Counted from the stretch's first letter, positions 49,301-60,885 are shown. The stretch: DNA of 64,000 nt from Alentia gelatinosa (GCA_950022655.1 OX465579.1:46603950-46667949); one strand, 5' to 3'. Made by a program: numbers and translations. The notes: a model not told the origin generated them from the sequence alone.

Positions 49301-49874
49301 AGAAGAATCGCGTTCGTTTTCTGGTCCACTGTGCGATATTTCCCCTGCGATAAATCCCCCTTCCCTAGTCGCCGCGAAACGTTCCTTCCAGTATTTTGGC
49401 AGGAAGGGGATACAGACAAAGGAAAATAGAGGATCTATCAACCCACCGGCGCCCGGAATCGCAGCAAAACCAATTTTCCCCGTTGGTCAGGACTACCTTA
49501 CGATTTGGGGACGGGCGGCCGACGACCCTCTCCACGGGGGGTACAGGGAACAGAATCGCACGAAAAATTTCAGACATGTTTGAAATTTATCGCATGCGAT
49601 TCTGTGTCCCTCCGAGGTACAATTTGTCGCCGAGAAAATGTACCCTCCACGGGGGTGGTACTGGAATCGCAGGGCTGGAATTCGCAAGGCTGAACCCACT
49701 GTGCGATGCGATTTGGGGGAACCGAATATCGCAGGGAAAGGAACAATAATCACACAATGGGTTCAGGCCTTTAGGGGTATAGAGAAGCATTGGCTCACCT
49801 GTCGACTCAAGAAAATAAGCCTCTTTGTATCCCTTCTCCTTCATTCTAAACTAGGAAAATATATATTTATATAC

Positions 49875-49952
<78 letters not shown>

Positions 49953-51593
49953 ATTTGTATATTGTATTCACTTGAAGAACTTATAAAAAGAGTGAATAAA
50001 ATTCTCTCTCTTTTTGTGACATGGGACACTTTTTGTGACACCTTGTGACATGGGAGAAAGGGTAAACATTTTTAAAGCGTTGCTTGATTTTTGTAACAGA
50101 CCATTACGACTATAACTGGAGACTTCCCATCCATCTCTTCCCCATTAATAACAATTGGTTAATCGTGTATCATGCTGAACGAAGTGTCATGGTAGTACTA
50201 GTGCATAGTTTCCGAATGCCTTGGTTATTTTGGGTGACCGCCCAACAAGGAGTGATAACACAAGCCAGCGTCAGTGTCATTTGATCCCGTCGTCTGCCTC
50301 AAACAATGGAACACGTGTAGAACTTATCCATAAACAGCATTCCCCTCGTTATCAACAGGAAGAGGATTGATTCGAAATACAAATACGCGGTACAGACAAC
50401 TCGAATTGTCCGGATCTGGCCGACACCCATATAGTGGCTCACGTATTTAGGGGACCAAACCAGCTCAATGGGAGAATCCCATTTACTTGTTCAAAATGAC
50501 TGTCTCATTATTCACACCAACTAAATATAATTTGAACATACGGTAGAACCCCGGTAAGTTCTAACATACAGTGGAACCCCGCGCCTTTATTTGAAAACTT
50601 AAAAAAGTTTGATATAAACTTAAAATGTGCGGGCGGAGGCAGGCTGGAATACACTAGGCACTATGTGATAGCCAGTGGATTGGTTAGTAGTGTGGTAGCC
50701 AGGGGTGAGCTTAGCAATTTTTTCTGTTGTTTAAAAAGATAGATTGTGATCTTGATTTCTTCCTCGATTGAGATTCACTGATCGGCACATAATCTGATCA
50801 TATCGGCCCCCTGCATACAGTGCTAAGGAATCACGGTTAGCCCAAAATGATGTATAGTACTATGTCCGTGTACATACATATCCCTGTAGTGCTTGTTAAA
50901 CCACAGGCAGGGGCCTCGTCTTCCTGTTTTTCTGGGTGTCGGCAAACACACAGGTTTCATATCTGTTGCCATTTCCGGTCTACACCAAACTGATACAAAA
51001 CAGGGTATGACCCACATTCAGGAGCCAGTAATTGACCTATGGCAAACTGGTCCCCAGCTAATTCCAGGATTGTTTCACTCTGGCACAAGGGGTTTAAAAT
51101 GAATGGATTGTTTCCACAATGGAAAACAAAACAAAAAGATGATAATGCTCTAGAACTAATGTTTTCTAAACAAAATATCCCATGAAAGTAAAAAGAATAT
51201 TGGTGGTGAATTATCATCATGCAGCTACAGTGGATTCAAATTCCTCCTCTGGCAGAGTATGTATGTAACCATCATGTTATCAATTACATATGCTGTTATA
51301 CATGTCGCCTACATGCTTTAGACAAAATTAGATTTGTGATATATAATCCATGAAACTTTGTGATATATAATCCATGAAATCTAGACGTTGTATCTCGACA
51401 TGTTTTGTGTCGGAGCTATGCTTAACTCACCCACATTCTTGTTTTTCTTTGTGGCTTATTCTTACTTTTATTTAAGGTCACTTCTCTTACCTTCTTCAAA
51501 CGTATCCCGCCATTGGTAGGCGATGTAGCCTATGGCTACCATGACGACAACTGGTAGCCATTTGGAAACCACTCCCTTTCCGCTGCTAGCCAT
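37165..51593 (-). CDS. HSD11B1-like: 11-beta-hydroxysteroid dehydrogenase 1-like SDR, six exons
   Basis: Six exons (51593..51491, 46381..46251, 40347..40249, 39870..39657, 38655..38518, 37394..37165) join at GT-AG sites with compatible phases (1,0,0,1,1) into 915 bases, encoding 304 residues. Human HSD11B1 has 292. A hydrophobic segment at residues 12-27 (WLPVVVMVAIGYIAY) is a signal anchor, typical of ER-membrane family members. The Rossmann NAD(P)-binding motif TGASTGIG is at 45-52, ARR follows beta-2 at 70-72, and LVLNHIV at 123-129 is the family's variant of NNAG. The catalytic set is Ser180 (VVMSSVAG), Tyr193 and Lys197 (YSASK), with human spacing. The basic pair after beta-2 suggests NADP(H). 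The known family activity is reversible oxidoreduction of 11-oxo/hydroxy-steroids and other carbonyls. Invertebrates lack cortisol, so the substrate here is unknown. Introns 1 and 2 are 5-6 kb and full of transposon remnants. All catalytic residues are intact and there are no frameshifts. Confidence 0.93.
38518..38655 (-). CDS. HSD11B1-like: HSD11B1-like exon 5 (YxxxK active site)
   Basis: The frame carried over from exon 4 (phase 1) reads RVPQPYVIAYSASKFALDGF, then FGGLREEL and SLTFCIIGFVG, between the acceptor TTTACAG|GCCGGG and the donor GTAG|GTATGTAA. A simple ORF search misses this exon because the longer open frame here (38493-38780) is a different, spurious one. Confidence 0.95.
38912..39062. 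repeat. Three-copy ~57-bp tandem repeat in HSD11B1-like intron 4
   Basis: TTATTTCTGTAAATGTT, TTATTTCTGTATAGGTT and ATTTCTGTATACGTT are each followed by a TTCCAAGTMTATTATGAG-like block. This is a small degenerate minisatellite wholly inside the intron between exons 4 and 5. Confidence 0.75.
39657..39870 (-). CDS. HSD11B1-like: HSD11B1-like exon 4 (catalytic Ser)
   Basis: The acceptor GGTGTTTTCAG|CGGGCAGAG and the donor GCAG|GTGAGGGAC bound 214 bases. It encodes GGIDYLVLNHIVVHPL, VFDVNFRAYVYLASHAMPAL and SNGSIVVMSSVAG, which include the active-site Asn in VNF and the catalytic Ser180. Confidence 0.95.
40249..40347 (-). CDS. HSD11B1-like: HSD11B1-like exon 3
   Basis: The acceptor CTTCCTCCAG|GTAGCCGAG and the donor GAG|GTGAGTTAC bound 99 bases coding for 33 residues (VAERCREVGDPHGDYHYFVA, DMGDMN...). 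The Asp in ADMGDM corresponds to the SDR position contacting the cofactor adenine. Both junctions are phase 0. Confidence 0.93.
40348..45700 (-). other. HSD11B1-like intron 2, mostly unique AT-rich DNA
   Basis: The intron spans 40348-46250. Short frames on either strand have no recognisable domains. Short tandem duplications occur at 41262-41300 (GGGATAGATAGAAAATA twice) and 44768-44800 (GCAATGTGTTTGAAC twice). Confidence 0.6.
45711..45933. mobile_element. MITE family M1, copy 1 (~60-bp terminal inverted repeats)
   Basis: The left end GGAGACACACCAAGCGAGAA then ATGCAGCGATCTCCGGAATC is matched by the reverse complement of the right end, GGAGACACACCAAGCGATAA then ACGTAGCGAATTCCGGAATC. Both run on through ACACAAAATG. 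The interior includes TAGTAATATCTCCCAC. A second copy with the same layout lies at 60886-61124. It is non-autonomous and lies in intron 2 of the dehydrogenase gene. Confidence 0.8.
46251..46381 (-). CDS. HSD11B1-like: HSD11B1-like exon 2 (cofactor-binding motif)
   Basis: The acceptor TTTTTGCGACAG|GGTCCCTG and the donor CAG|GTGAGTTG bound 131 bases. It encodes GSLKGKAVIVTGASTGIGEQ and on through RVLITARREHKLKQ: strand beta-1, the Gly-rich loop, helix A and strand beta-2 of the Rossmann fold. Confidence 0.95.
47050..47145. mobile_element. 96-bp near-perfect hairpin in intron 1
   Basis: AGCCACAAAACTCGATAATA then ATTTACGG pairs with CCGTAAATTATCATCTCGTT then TTGTGGCT, continuing to a GGCATAAATGCC loop. 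Weaker pairing extends outward (ATATAGAA on both sides). It is transcribed as part of the dehydrogenase pre-mRNA in either orientation of folding. A short MITE or a small-RNA precursor are the alternatives. Confidence 0.65.
47525..47791. mobile_element. MITE with ~25-bp TIRs and internal ATATCGG repeats
   Basis: The left end AAGGCCCGGTGTCCACCTAC TATGAT matches the reverse complement of the right end, AGGCCTGGCGTCAACCTACT TCGAT. Inside, GATATGGCACCGATATGG at 47551 has its inverted partner TATCGGTGCCATATCGG near 47734. The AAGGCC start is shared with family M1, but the sequence is otherwise different. No ORF of transposase type is present. Confidence 0.65.
49186..49760. repeat. GCGAT-dense degenerate repeat block in intron 1
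   Basis: GCGAT or its complement ATCGC occurs about 15 times within 570 bases, usually beside GGGG or CCCC. ACCCACTGTGCGAT is present at 49186-49199 and 49694-49707, with a third CCACTGTGCGAT near 49326. The unusual GC content keeps many frames open on both strands, but no product is recognisable. It behaves like a diverged internally repetitive element. Confidence 0.6.
49865..49951. repeat. (TA)n microsatellite
   Basis: About 40 uninterrupted AT units within intron 1, preceded by TATTTATATACATTTA. Length is likely polymorphic and prone to assembly error. Confidence 0.95.
51491..51593 (-). CDS. HSD11B1-like: HSD11B1-like exon 1 (start, membrane anchor)
   Basis: The ATG at 51593-51591 opens MASSGKGVVSKWLPVVVMVA. 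The exon ends at GAAG|GTAAGAGAAG, phase 1. The start is supported by the short charged N-terminus followed by the anchor, as in vertebrate homologues. Any further 5' UTR exon is not resolved. Confidence 0.9.
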
Positions 51594-53400
51594 TATTCTA
51601 AAACAGAACAAAAAGAAATGCATGAGAACAACACTCAAGAAAGTACAAAAGGGGTTATCTGTAACTTCCAAAATTGTTGCGCTGAACTTATTTCTATACA
51701 AATATACTTCATTGGCCTCAATATTGTAGTTCACATTTGTCATTTTCATAACGTAGATCATACTTAAGGTTGAGAATTAACGAAGAGATATTTACATGAT
51801 GGAAGTCATAGTAGGCCTATTAAATGATTAGTAGCTTATACAGATAGTGTGAATGGTTATGGTATAACTTTTATTTATACCATGGAGGCATGTCATAGAA
51901 GCCGTTTGCTCCAACCTAATTTTCTTGTCTCCTTCCATTCAATCGTTTAACCAACATTCTAAGAAATGCATGCAGTTTGTTGTTGTGTTGCTTTTTCAGT
52001 TACATTTTCTCTGAGTTAAATTGGACATTTCTATCTGTAACTTTGTGCTTCCTTCTGATGTTCTTTGAGTGTTGTTTCTGGGTGTTATGTAAAACTGCTT
52101 ATACATACACACCGGTCTTTTTCATGACAAGCCAGAAATATAATGTCAAATTTTGGCTACAGTAAGGCTTCTAAACAGGTAAACATTCTAACCTCTACCA
52201 AGATCAATAAATTATTGCATTTCAAGGGAAATTATAGCTCTAACCGAGAATCTAACAGCGTCGATATTGTTTTCTTGGATTTCAAAAGACATAGACATAT
52301 CACCAACGGGGATAAGGTACTTAACCCAGTTAGATTTTTGGAAACTATATTTCTATAATCCCCATGCGTTTATGAATGTATATCTTTTAGTATGGTGTTG
52401 TTTGAGAATGGCCTTTATGGGAATAAACTTAAGAAAAATATTGGTCCGCATTCCCTCCTTAATATGTACTTAGAAAAGCACATTAGAAGCTCACCGGTGA
52501 ATACGGAGAAACTGGTACAAGTATACATATTCACACATACAAAGAGCGCTAATAAAATCTTGTTTGGGGTTAGCAATATCAAGTTATATTGACAGGACCC
52601 TGGTATTATGTCCAACGTGTTGTGAATTGATTTTGGGTAGTCGTCAACACACGGATAAATTCCCGATCACTTATGGCAGCTATGATACATAAGATATATA
52701 TCAAGAAATAAACAGTCAAAACAGATGAACTGATTTGATAGGCTTCTCCTGGTGTGATGTATGGCGTCACTTGGTGACTATAGTTGAAATTTACTCAACA
52801 TTTTTACTAAATCAGTGTTGACATTCTGTTGTGAAGAACGGCCAGAGGCATGATGATATGGATGCAAAACAAGTTTGAAATGCACATGAAAAGCATTTGA
52901 CTTTACCGTAGGTATGTTGAACTTCTGCCGAAATGACACGCTTTGCATAGGTTCTGTGGTGACTGTGGAGGAGGAACCCAAGACTGATGCTCAGGAATTT
53001 CCTAAATATACCCAACAGATTATTGTGCCCATTGGAAGGCATGGTTTAGGTGCCTGAGACACCAAAACCAACCCTGACAGAGGGGCGCCTGAACGTCTGT
53101 TAACAATACACATCACATGGACCTTCGTGGAGGTGTGGGAAGGGAGGAGGTTGAGTGTAAGTTGGGGGGAGGGGGTTGCCAGCGGCAGGTTCTTGAAAAC
53201 ACACTTGAAAAGAGATACATATGCAGAGTGGTCTCGGATTTCCATTGCCCAGAATGCTCCAGGGATCACTCTATAATATCCAATTGTGTCCTTACCTATC
53301 AATATAATCTATAATCTATGTACTTGTTAGTATACGGTGCATTTACTGCTAGAGCAAAATCTAACATTCGCAAGAGTGACTTTAGGAGTTGGCCCTAGAT
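51594..53400. other. 5' flank of the HSD11B1-like gene; nothing coding recognised
   Basis: The promoter should lie here on the minus strand, but no convincing TATA or initiator element could be pinned down. A 21-base unit including ATATATAATCCATGAAA is tandemly duplicated at 51339-51380, just inside intron 1. The frames at 52143-52600 are short, and the opposite-strand pair there overlap. Confidence 0.45.
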
Positions 53401-53520
53401 GTACTCTCCTTGTGTCGTGTGTGCCGGGGGTGGTGGTGGTGGGTGGGGGTGGGGCTGGGCTGCAAGTCTCAATTATTTGCCCCCTCCCTCCCCTGTGCCG
53501 CCTGCCCCTACGACGGGCCA

Positions 53521-53949
53521 TGACAGATATAGTCTTGGACGAGCTCCAGGCTGAGGCCCCTCTAGGCACTAGAGTCAACCAGAGTAATAAGCGCACGTAT
53601 TACAAGTCTCGTGATGGTCTTCAGCCCATGGGGATTAACCTGGAGCCCGTTCCTAAGATCACACTCGAAATCGTCTTTAACGCGATCTCAGCTATGCCCA
53701 AATGATGATGGAAGTGGAGATAAATCTCCAGATTTGTCTTACGAACCCCCTCCCCCATCCCCCAACCGCGGGCTTCCACATCGTCAAGCCTGGGTGATTA
53801 AAGAGACACGCCTCGGTAAACAGGCCTGTCATTTCCGGACACGTCCTGAACAGCAACCTCTCAGAATTCCAAAACCAGACAAGAAACGGAGAAACGCTTT
53901 AAAGGCCTTTCTTCCTTTACTTAACGGGCTGTCTATCATTGTCCAATAA
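53521..53949 (+). other. Possible coding relic or unrecognised exon(s)
   Basis: From the ATG at 53519 the frame reads MTDIVLDELQAEAPLGTRVN, then KRTYYKSRDGLQPMGINLEP, and stops at 53703. A second frame immediately downstream reads DKSPDLSYEPPPPSPNRGLP, then AWVIKETRLGKQACHFRTRP and KPDKKRRNALKAFLPLLNGL, stopping at 53949. Composition and third-position bias look more coding-like than the surroundings. I do not recognise either part. A frameshifted retrocopy, real exons or chance are all possible. Confidence 0.25.
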
Positions 53950-54253
53950 ATATCATTATCCAAGAGAGGCGTTTAACAGGTACAAGAATTTTGTGATCAG
54001 ATATCTGGGTAATAAATAAATGAGACATGTCATCCTGTAACATTCCGCAGCAATCAGAGAGTTATATACCAGGGCAACTGATGTTGGCAGTAATATGAAA
54101 CCTGCATGGTAATTGAATCACCTAACAGGTACACTGTGTCATGACAACCTGTTCTGAAGATAAATCCTCAGGTGTGTAAGTTCGAGACGCTGGCCTCGGT
54201 AGATTTCGTGTGGTTATTCTCTACCGAGGATATATAAGAGAAAATAAACCATT

Positions 54254-54255
<2 letters not shown>

Positions 54256-54329
<74 letters not shown>

Positions 54330-54436
54330 TTATGTATGTATGTATGTATGTATGTATGTATGTATGTATGTATGTATGTATGTATGTATGTATGTATGTA
54401 TGTATGTATGTATGTATGTATATATATATATATATG
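54256..54436. repeat. (TA)n plus (GTAT)n compound microsatellite
   Basis: About 30 TA units run into roughly 25 GTAT units and back to TA. This is the same compound type as at 25.26 kb. The repetitive ORFs over it are not genes. Confidence 0.95.
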
Positions 54437-54449
54437 GACAGGTAAATGA

Positions 54450-55980
54450 CAAATTCAGTGCATGTGTGTGCGCCCGCGTCTGAGTGTATGGACGCGCACA
54501 TATTTAGATCGGTAAAATCCGATTTTCAGCAAACTCTATCTTAATCCAATCCTAATGAGCTGGACGGTATAGTAGAAAATGTCGATTTAGATGGTAGTAG
54601 ATCAGTATAATAATGATAGACTGCCAAGTTAATTAGATGGTTGGTCTGCCTCCCATTGACAAGCAATGCCCGTTAACAGAAGACCACTGCATATGGGTGA
54701 ATGGCGACCGACGCTTGACTGACCCCCTGTTGACATACACCAGATGGCCCTCACTTCGGACATCACCATCATGCCGGCACAGAGATGTCGAAGATGTTTA
54801 GCAATTGGAGATTTTGTACAAATATTTATATACCAACCAATCGAGAGAAATCGAATGATGGGTCAAATTTACACAAAGCTACCTCAACTTTCATTCTGTG
54901 CAACTCCTCTTTTTCATATGAATATATATTTGTCTCGTTCCTTTTCAATGTTGGGAAATGAATGTGTGGTTGTGATAAGGGACGTGAGAAAATACTGTTC
55001 TTTATTACAAGATGGGAATCTTTCGCATACATCATAAATACCATTGAATTATGGCACTGCCAACTTTGATAATGTATGTATTTAGCCTGTTTAACCTCAA
55101 AATTCTGTGGACTTCAGTGGCCGATATGAATCAATGGTGAGATGTGCGGCCGGTGTAGATATTTATCCCGAAGAGAGATTTAGAAGGAATAACAGGAGTT
55201 TTCGTCTATACAGCTCTAGACCTTACCAATTTGCATTACCTTCAGAATGAAAATAGGAAAACAACCTCACATTTGTCACATTAGAAATGGCAAGTTAGTT
55301 AGAGGTAAGTCAATACCAGTTTTCTAGCCACAAACACGTGGCAAAGTATGTTATGTACATGTTGTCCCATTGGTATTCATTCAAGGGATTTATGTGTGGT
55401 GTTTCGATTCCCCTTCCCCACAGATCTCCATAAGCCTTCCTAACACAACCCCATCGGCCCCAAGGCTTGAAGGAAAGAGAGTGTGGGGGAGTGCTGAGGC
55501 CACGTCTGCAACGACCAGGACTCCTCCATAATATTTACACTGGCCTTGCAAGAAACACAAATATTCCCAAATCCCTCCATCCAGACGCGCATTTAAGAGG
55601 CATGTAGAGTTTCCATTGAGTGTGCGGCGCAAACAGGGTCTAATGTGAATAGTTGTTGATCCTGGCAATGCTGGATGGGGGTGCGGCTGGAGCCCCGAGG
55701 AGAGAGGGGTAGGGTGAGGAGAGGGAATGCTTCGTGCCTGGCGAGAGGCGCTTTAACCCTGCCGAGCCCTCTCAGAATGGTAACTTTTCCGCGAGCCGAG
55801 GGTAAATATTGGGGGTGGGCAAACTTCCCTCCCTGCATCAGCAATGTACACGGTGTTGTTGTAGTTGGATGCTATGTATATGAGGTCAATACCTGGTACG
55901 CCTGGGTACATGAACCTGTTGATATATGAGACGCAAATTTTAATAATATCATTAAATCCTTTAAAAATATTTTAAGAAAG
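54450..55980. other. Intergenic; no gene recognised
   Basis: The frames at 54744-55037 (+) and the opposed 55593-55929 pair have no recognisable domains. A GC-richer patch at 55400-55830 explains the longer frames there. Confidence 0.4.
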
Positions 55981-55989
55981 ATATATGCA

Positions 55990-56115
55990 CAGTGCAATAT
56001 CCAGAGGCAATACCCTCAGTCCAATTTTAGATTCGAACCCATGCCTTTGTACTTCTAGTATATTAACCAAAACACTATTGAAGTTCCATTAAACTTAGGG
56101 TGTACGACTCCAGGT
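55990..56115 (-). repeat. Possible tRNA-derived SINE remnant
   Basis: On the minus strand GGGTTCGAATC (56028-56042 region) matches the RNA polymerase III B-box/T-arm consensus. About 40 bases upstream, AGTGTTTTGGTTAATATACT then AGAAGTACAAAGGCAT resembles a decayed D-arm and anticodon region. No intact cloverleaf can be drawn, so this is not called a tRNA gene. Confidence 0.35.
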
Positions 56116-56129
56116 CGTTAGCCTACACT

Positions 56130-59100
56130 CTCCTAAGGGGTGTGGCTTAACAAGTGGTGGCAAGCAAAAATGACCTACCTGACCACACACTCAGTACATA
56201 TATAAGTGGGCAATTACCTTGCTCGCCACCCCTGGCTACCTGGCCGCACTGTTCTCGTCACACCTCCCCGTCCCCTTTTAGAAGAGGCCAACAATGTGGA
56301 CGAAGCCACCACCAATTCCACGTGAAATATCGGTCCATGTCGGACCACACCTTCTGTTAAGTTATCACAGTTGAGGAGACAAGGGCAGTACAATGATAAT
56401 AAGTACCCACCCTAATTGATTTTGTTTTTACAGTTAACTTTATGCACCAGTCGATGTTGAGATTAATCTGAATATGCATATTCATGTATTTGTTTTTCAT
56501 CATATCATTTTGATAAGGTGAATCTATATTTTAGTATCGCTCCATTTATTACTTTGTCATTATATCTACGTGTTGCTCGTGAACAATTACTTGGAAATGA
56601 AAGATTATGATGAAAATTACCACCAGAAACTATCTGTCAGTGTTCGAAACTCGCCAGGCTTTACTTACTTATAACAAACAACAAGCATAATTCATGAAAC
56701 AAGCAGGAATTTGGAATATATATATATAGGTAACCCAGGTACTATAAATCAAACAGTAGCAAAATATTGGTCGTATGAATTTGTGAAGTCAGAAGTATAG
56801 CTACAAAATGATAAATCCGGATAATTATTCGTCAAACTAAAGAATCCTTGACATTCTGACAAAAGGGTACAAGTAATAGGCGTTTGGAGATCATCTATTT
56901 TTATTTTCAGTAAAGCCACCTTTTCATATCCAAATATAGCTCTTATTGTCAACCAAGAGTTACTATGGATATATAAATACTGACAGGCAACCACGCCTAT
57001 ACTGTTGTGCGCTCTCTACGAGAACGTCAATGTCTACTACTGGAACTAGGCTCTCTAGATATGCTCTAAATCATTGGAACAAAAGCACGACGTATACTCA
57101 TAATGGAAGGTGCTGCAAGAGTGTTTATGTTTAAGACACAGAATGCATTTAAGAATTCGTAGTTCGTGTCTTATAAATATTCATTAAAATTACGTCTGGT
57201 TGGCAGATGAAGTTACCTAAAAAGGAGATCTAGAGGATTTATGAGCATTATTGTTATTGTATTATTCAATTATTGGAATAAAGACTGAAAGGTCACTTAC
57301 AGAGTATCTAACATAAAGGGGTTATTTATATTAGTAAAAGGCTAATTTGTTATTTCTTCATCATGTTATTAGCACTACAAGAATTGTCCATACAGACTTG
57401 GTGACGGTCTCAAGAATTCCTATGTTTAAATAAAGCAATTTTTGTCTGAGGTCATTGTGTAAATTCTAGTAGAATAAATCGTGTAGTGCATAGTACTTAA
57501 TTTGAATAACTTTCTATAGATCTCTATGTAATCTTATGATTTAAGTCTTCCTTGCCATATACTTACAATGTATAGGGGACAAGTTATGAGTACCTGAATG
57601 TTATTGCCCTCAATTAGTCTAAGATGATGGAGTGTATATTTCAATAGAGTGTGACAACCTCAAAATAATTGTATAATTCCTATAAGAATTACATCGTTGA
57701 AAGTTAGGTTTACTTCTGGGCTATTATGTTATGAATTATCATGGTAATAGTATTACTAACCACTGTATCATGAGCCTCTGGTAGCACAAATAGGCGTTAA
57801 AACGTCTACAAGAGCCCTTCCGATGTGTCCATTACCTCTGCACTAGCCCAACTACACGATCATTGAACTAACATGACTTTTTATCAAGAGCAATGATGCA
57901 TGCGAAGATTTATTGTGGGATTCTGACATGGCCATATCCCTTAGGACGTAAGTGGTGCGAAGCAAACTGAGCATTTCACAGAACCAGAGATGGAGTCATC
58001 ACAACTAAACACAAACGATACATGATGAAATGATCAGATGACGACCGATTAAACAATCAAGTGATAAAACCATTGCATGATGCACCAAAAATATAAACAG
58101 AAAATGAGGTGTGTACACGGTATACTCAGGGTGAAATGAGGTTGGTACTTAAAGGACAGCAGGAGTGGATGAGGCATGAGAGAGCGGATTGCAGCCACCA
58201 CTATACTGCTGCATGGACAGCATAGTTCAATAGAGTCTCGTTCCTGCCAGTACATTGCTATAGGAATTCTGCTGTGCTCTCCCTTTTCTCTCCATCGTCT
58301 AGCCTCCCAGTTCATAGTTTCCAAGTTCTAATGCCGAGTCTGTCTAACTATCTCCAATACCACCAATACCAACAACTTTGCCATCGGTTATATTACCTAA
58401 CACAAGATTTATCGAGGCTCCCTTTGGAGGTTCCATGATCTTGTAATTAGTTGTTGGGGATGAAATGTAAGATCTCAACGTAACACAAGGATAGAATGAA
58501 AAAAAAACAATTGTTTCATTAATACATAAGCAACGTTATTCTCTCTTCCAAATCATACATATTGTAGTCCACCTTCATCAGACATTTATTTCATACTAAA
58601 CCTCAACCATTGCTTCACTGAAACCTATTTCAAGGCACCCAACCCCAGGGCTAAGTATATATCCATAGACCTATGAGCACACGTTATCATGCCCGTGGTA
58701 CATGTATATCGCAGCGTGTGTTTCTATCTTATCTCCATGATAAATTTGCAATAAGGCACATACAAGGGCCCAAATAGTATTGACCTCTTAAGATATTATG
58801 CAGGCGGGTGGGCGGCTGGGTAGTAGGATGTGCTGTGCCGTTTGAGAGGTCAGGGATCTGTATCATTCACAGTATATGTATCTATTTGACCACATCCGCA
58901 TCCAGCCTCAGTATATCATCTTATAAGGGAGACTCACGACCCGCCTTCTGAGCGGGACACTAATAGAGAGCGGGAAGCTTTCTCAAGTCTGGCAGTGTTC
59001 CTTTTGATCAAATACCTAATATTGGTACCAGGGAAAAGGTTCTAATATTTTACATGTGTTTTATTAACAGAGGAGGCAGATCATGAAACAATGGAATAAA

Positions 59101-60885
59101 GTGACCTGCCAGATTTTTCTAACCGAGGAACTTCTCATTTTTTAAATTCAGGTTTATGTGAGACTCAGCTTTGGGTTTCGATAACAGGAAAAGGGTATGG
59201 ATTCAGTCGCATGATTCAGCAATAGTCTTGGGATGCGGCATGATTGGTTTCTTATATGATATACATGTATGTGAATATTCAGATGGAGGTTGGTTACCCG
59301 ATCGCTCTACAACTGGATATTCACGAGAGAAAAAAAAAGAGTTACAAATGTTCTACAGATGATGTGACCGGAAAATACGGGAATTCTCAGCCACCATGTG
59401 TTCTGCATTGCGTGTCAGGGATTCCTAGTAATGATCCCCTTTATCCACATACCATACGCTTTCATCTACAGATGCTCTCTGTAGATGGAAATAAATAGAT
59501 ATTATCATCATTTGATAGAGGAATCATCTCTGACAGCGACGGCTGATCTAAGCCAGCTTTTCTTTCAGCTTTAGTTTCAGCAAGGTTTATTTTTTGTGTT
59601 TGTTTCACAGGCAAGGGACAATGCATTGTATACATACAATTAATGTCATGCAGAACATAGATATGTATTGCATTCCCGGAAGTCTAATATTCTAGTTCCC
59701 GTGGCCCTCATACGATGCAAGAAATGTTGAGGGTAACGAAATAGAAATTTTAATGATTCATGCGGTAATGTGATATATAGGAGAGCTTGTCTCATAAGTT
59801 TGCTTTCAGAAGGTCACATCTCGCCTTCGGCCATGTGGCGAAGAGAAGGCTGGTTCAGAAGAAATAGGTGCCCTTGGAAAATTCTGAGAATCCTTTCCAT
59901 CGAGTCTGCCTCTATGACAGTAATTCCTTCTTATCACTAGCACTGATAAAAGTTTGGTAGATATCATATAATATTTCCCTATGTTATTGAGAAGGGAATC
60001 TGCATCCGAGGATAACTGAGATCACTTCAAGATTTCGCCATGAAACACTTGAGATCAATTTGAGGGACATAATCTAGACCATGATAATAAAATAAGTTAA
60101 TAGGCCTTAACTTTTGAGAAACTCATATATCATGGTGAGGTAATACGACCGATTCTGCTTGGAGCGATGTAATAGAATAATTTCTGGTCGACACGGACTT
60201 CTATATCCCGCTAACCACAGGTGGATTAGTGTGATCCTGTTGTTTATAAGGATGTTGATACTATTTCACTTCTAAGTACATTGTATTGATATTCAAATGG
60301 AAGAATGGCAAATCGCGAAAATACCTATATTTCATAGGTGAATATATATTCATTCGAAACTAAATAACAAAGGATTGTATTGGGACTTTGTAGCCTCTTT
60401 TCATGATACATAGATCTAATCAGGAAAACACGGAGAAATACAGTGAACTTATAGAAATTACGTTGGCTTTTAGAACGTACTTGCATTTTCTTTAAAAAAA
60501 ATAGAAGAACATGGGTGTCAATGATTGAAGGCTTCAGTCCCTGTATTCCTCCACCTACCCCACCCATCCTCGCCGTGTTACAAGTAATCTTATTTGTTAA
60601 TCACGTGCATAATCTAAGATTTCACCAAGTCTGCGACCCATAGCGTACCTGTGGTTAAACAGCAGGTTAAAGCTACTCAATGAATGTCTCCACTTTCGCC
60701 TGTCCTCTGAGGACGGGTGTTTTCCGTGATTCACTGCTATGACCTTCTAAACATAACTACTTTTTAAGATAACTTGAAGATCCATTGGAAGTGGAAAATA
60801 TACAACTATTCCTCCATTACAGACCCTTTACTCTTGGTGTCATCTTTTTCCTACTACATGCATAATACAGCTGAATATCCTCAGT
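56130..60885. other. Intergenic; no gene recognised
   Basis: Uniformly AT-rich with short frames only. I found no domain, splice-supported exon, RNA gene or clear repeat in this stretch. Confidence 0.45.

Noticed and set aside
49109..49844. Eight or more overlapping frames on both strands at 49.1-49.85 kb
   Set aside because: Open frames arise from the GC-rich repetitive block. No product is recognisable and strands are equally open, so no gene is called.
56028..56100. Intact tRNA gene on the minus strand
   Set aside because: Only the B-box/T-loop consensus is good; acceptor and D arms cannot be paired.
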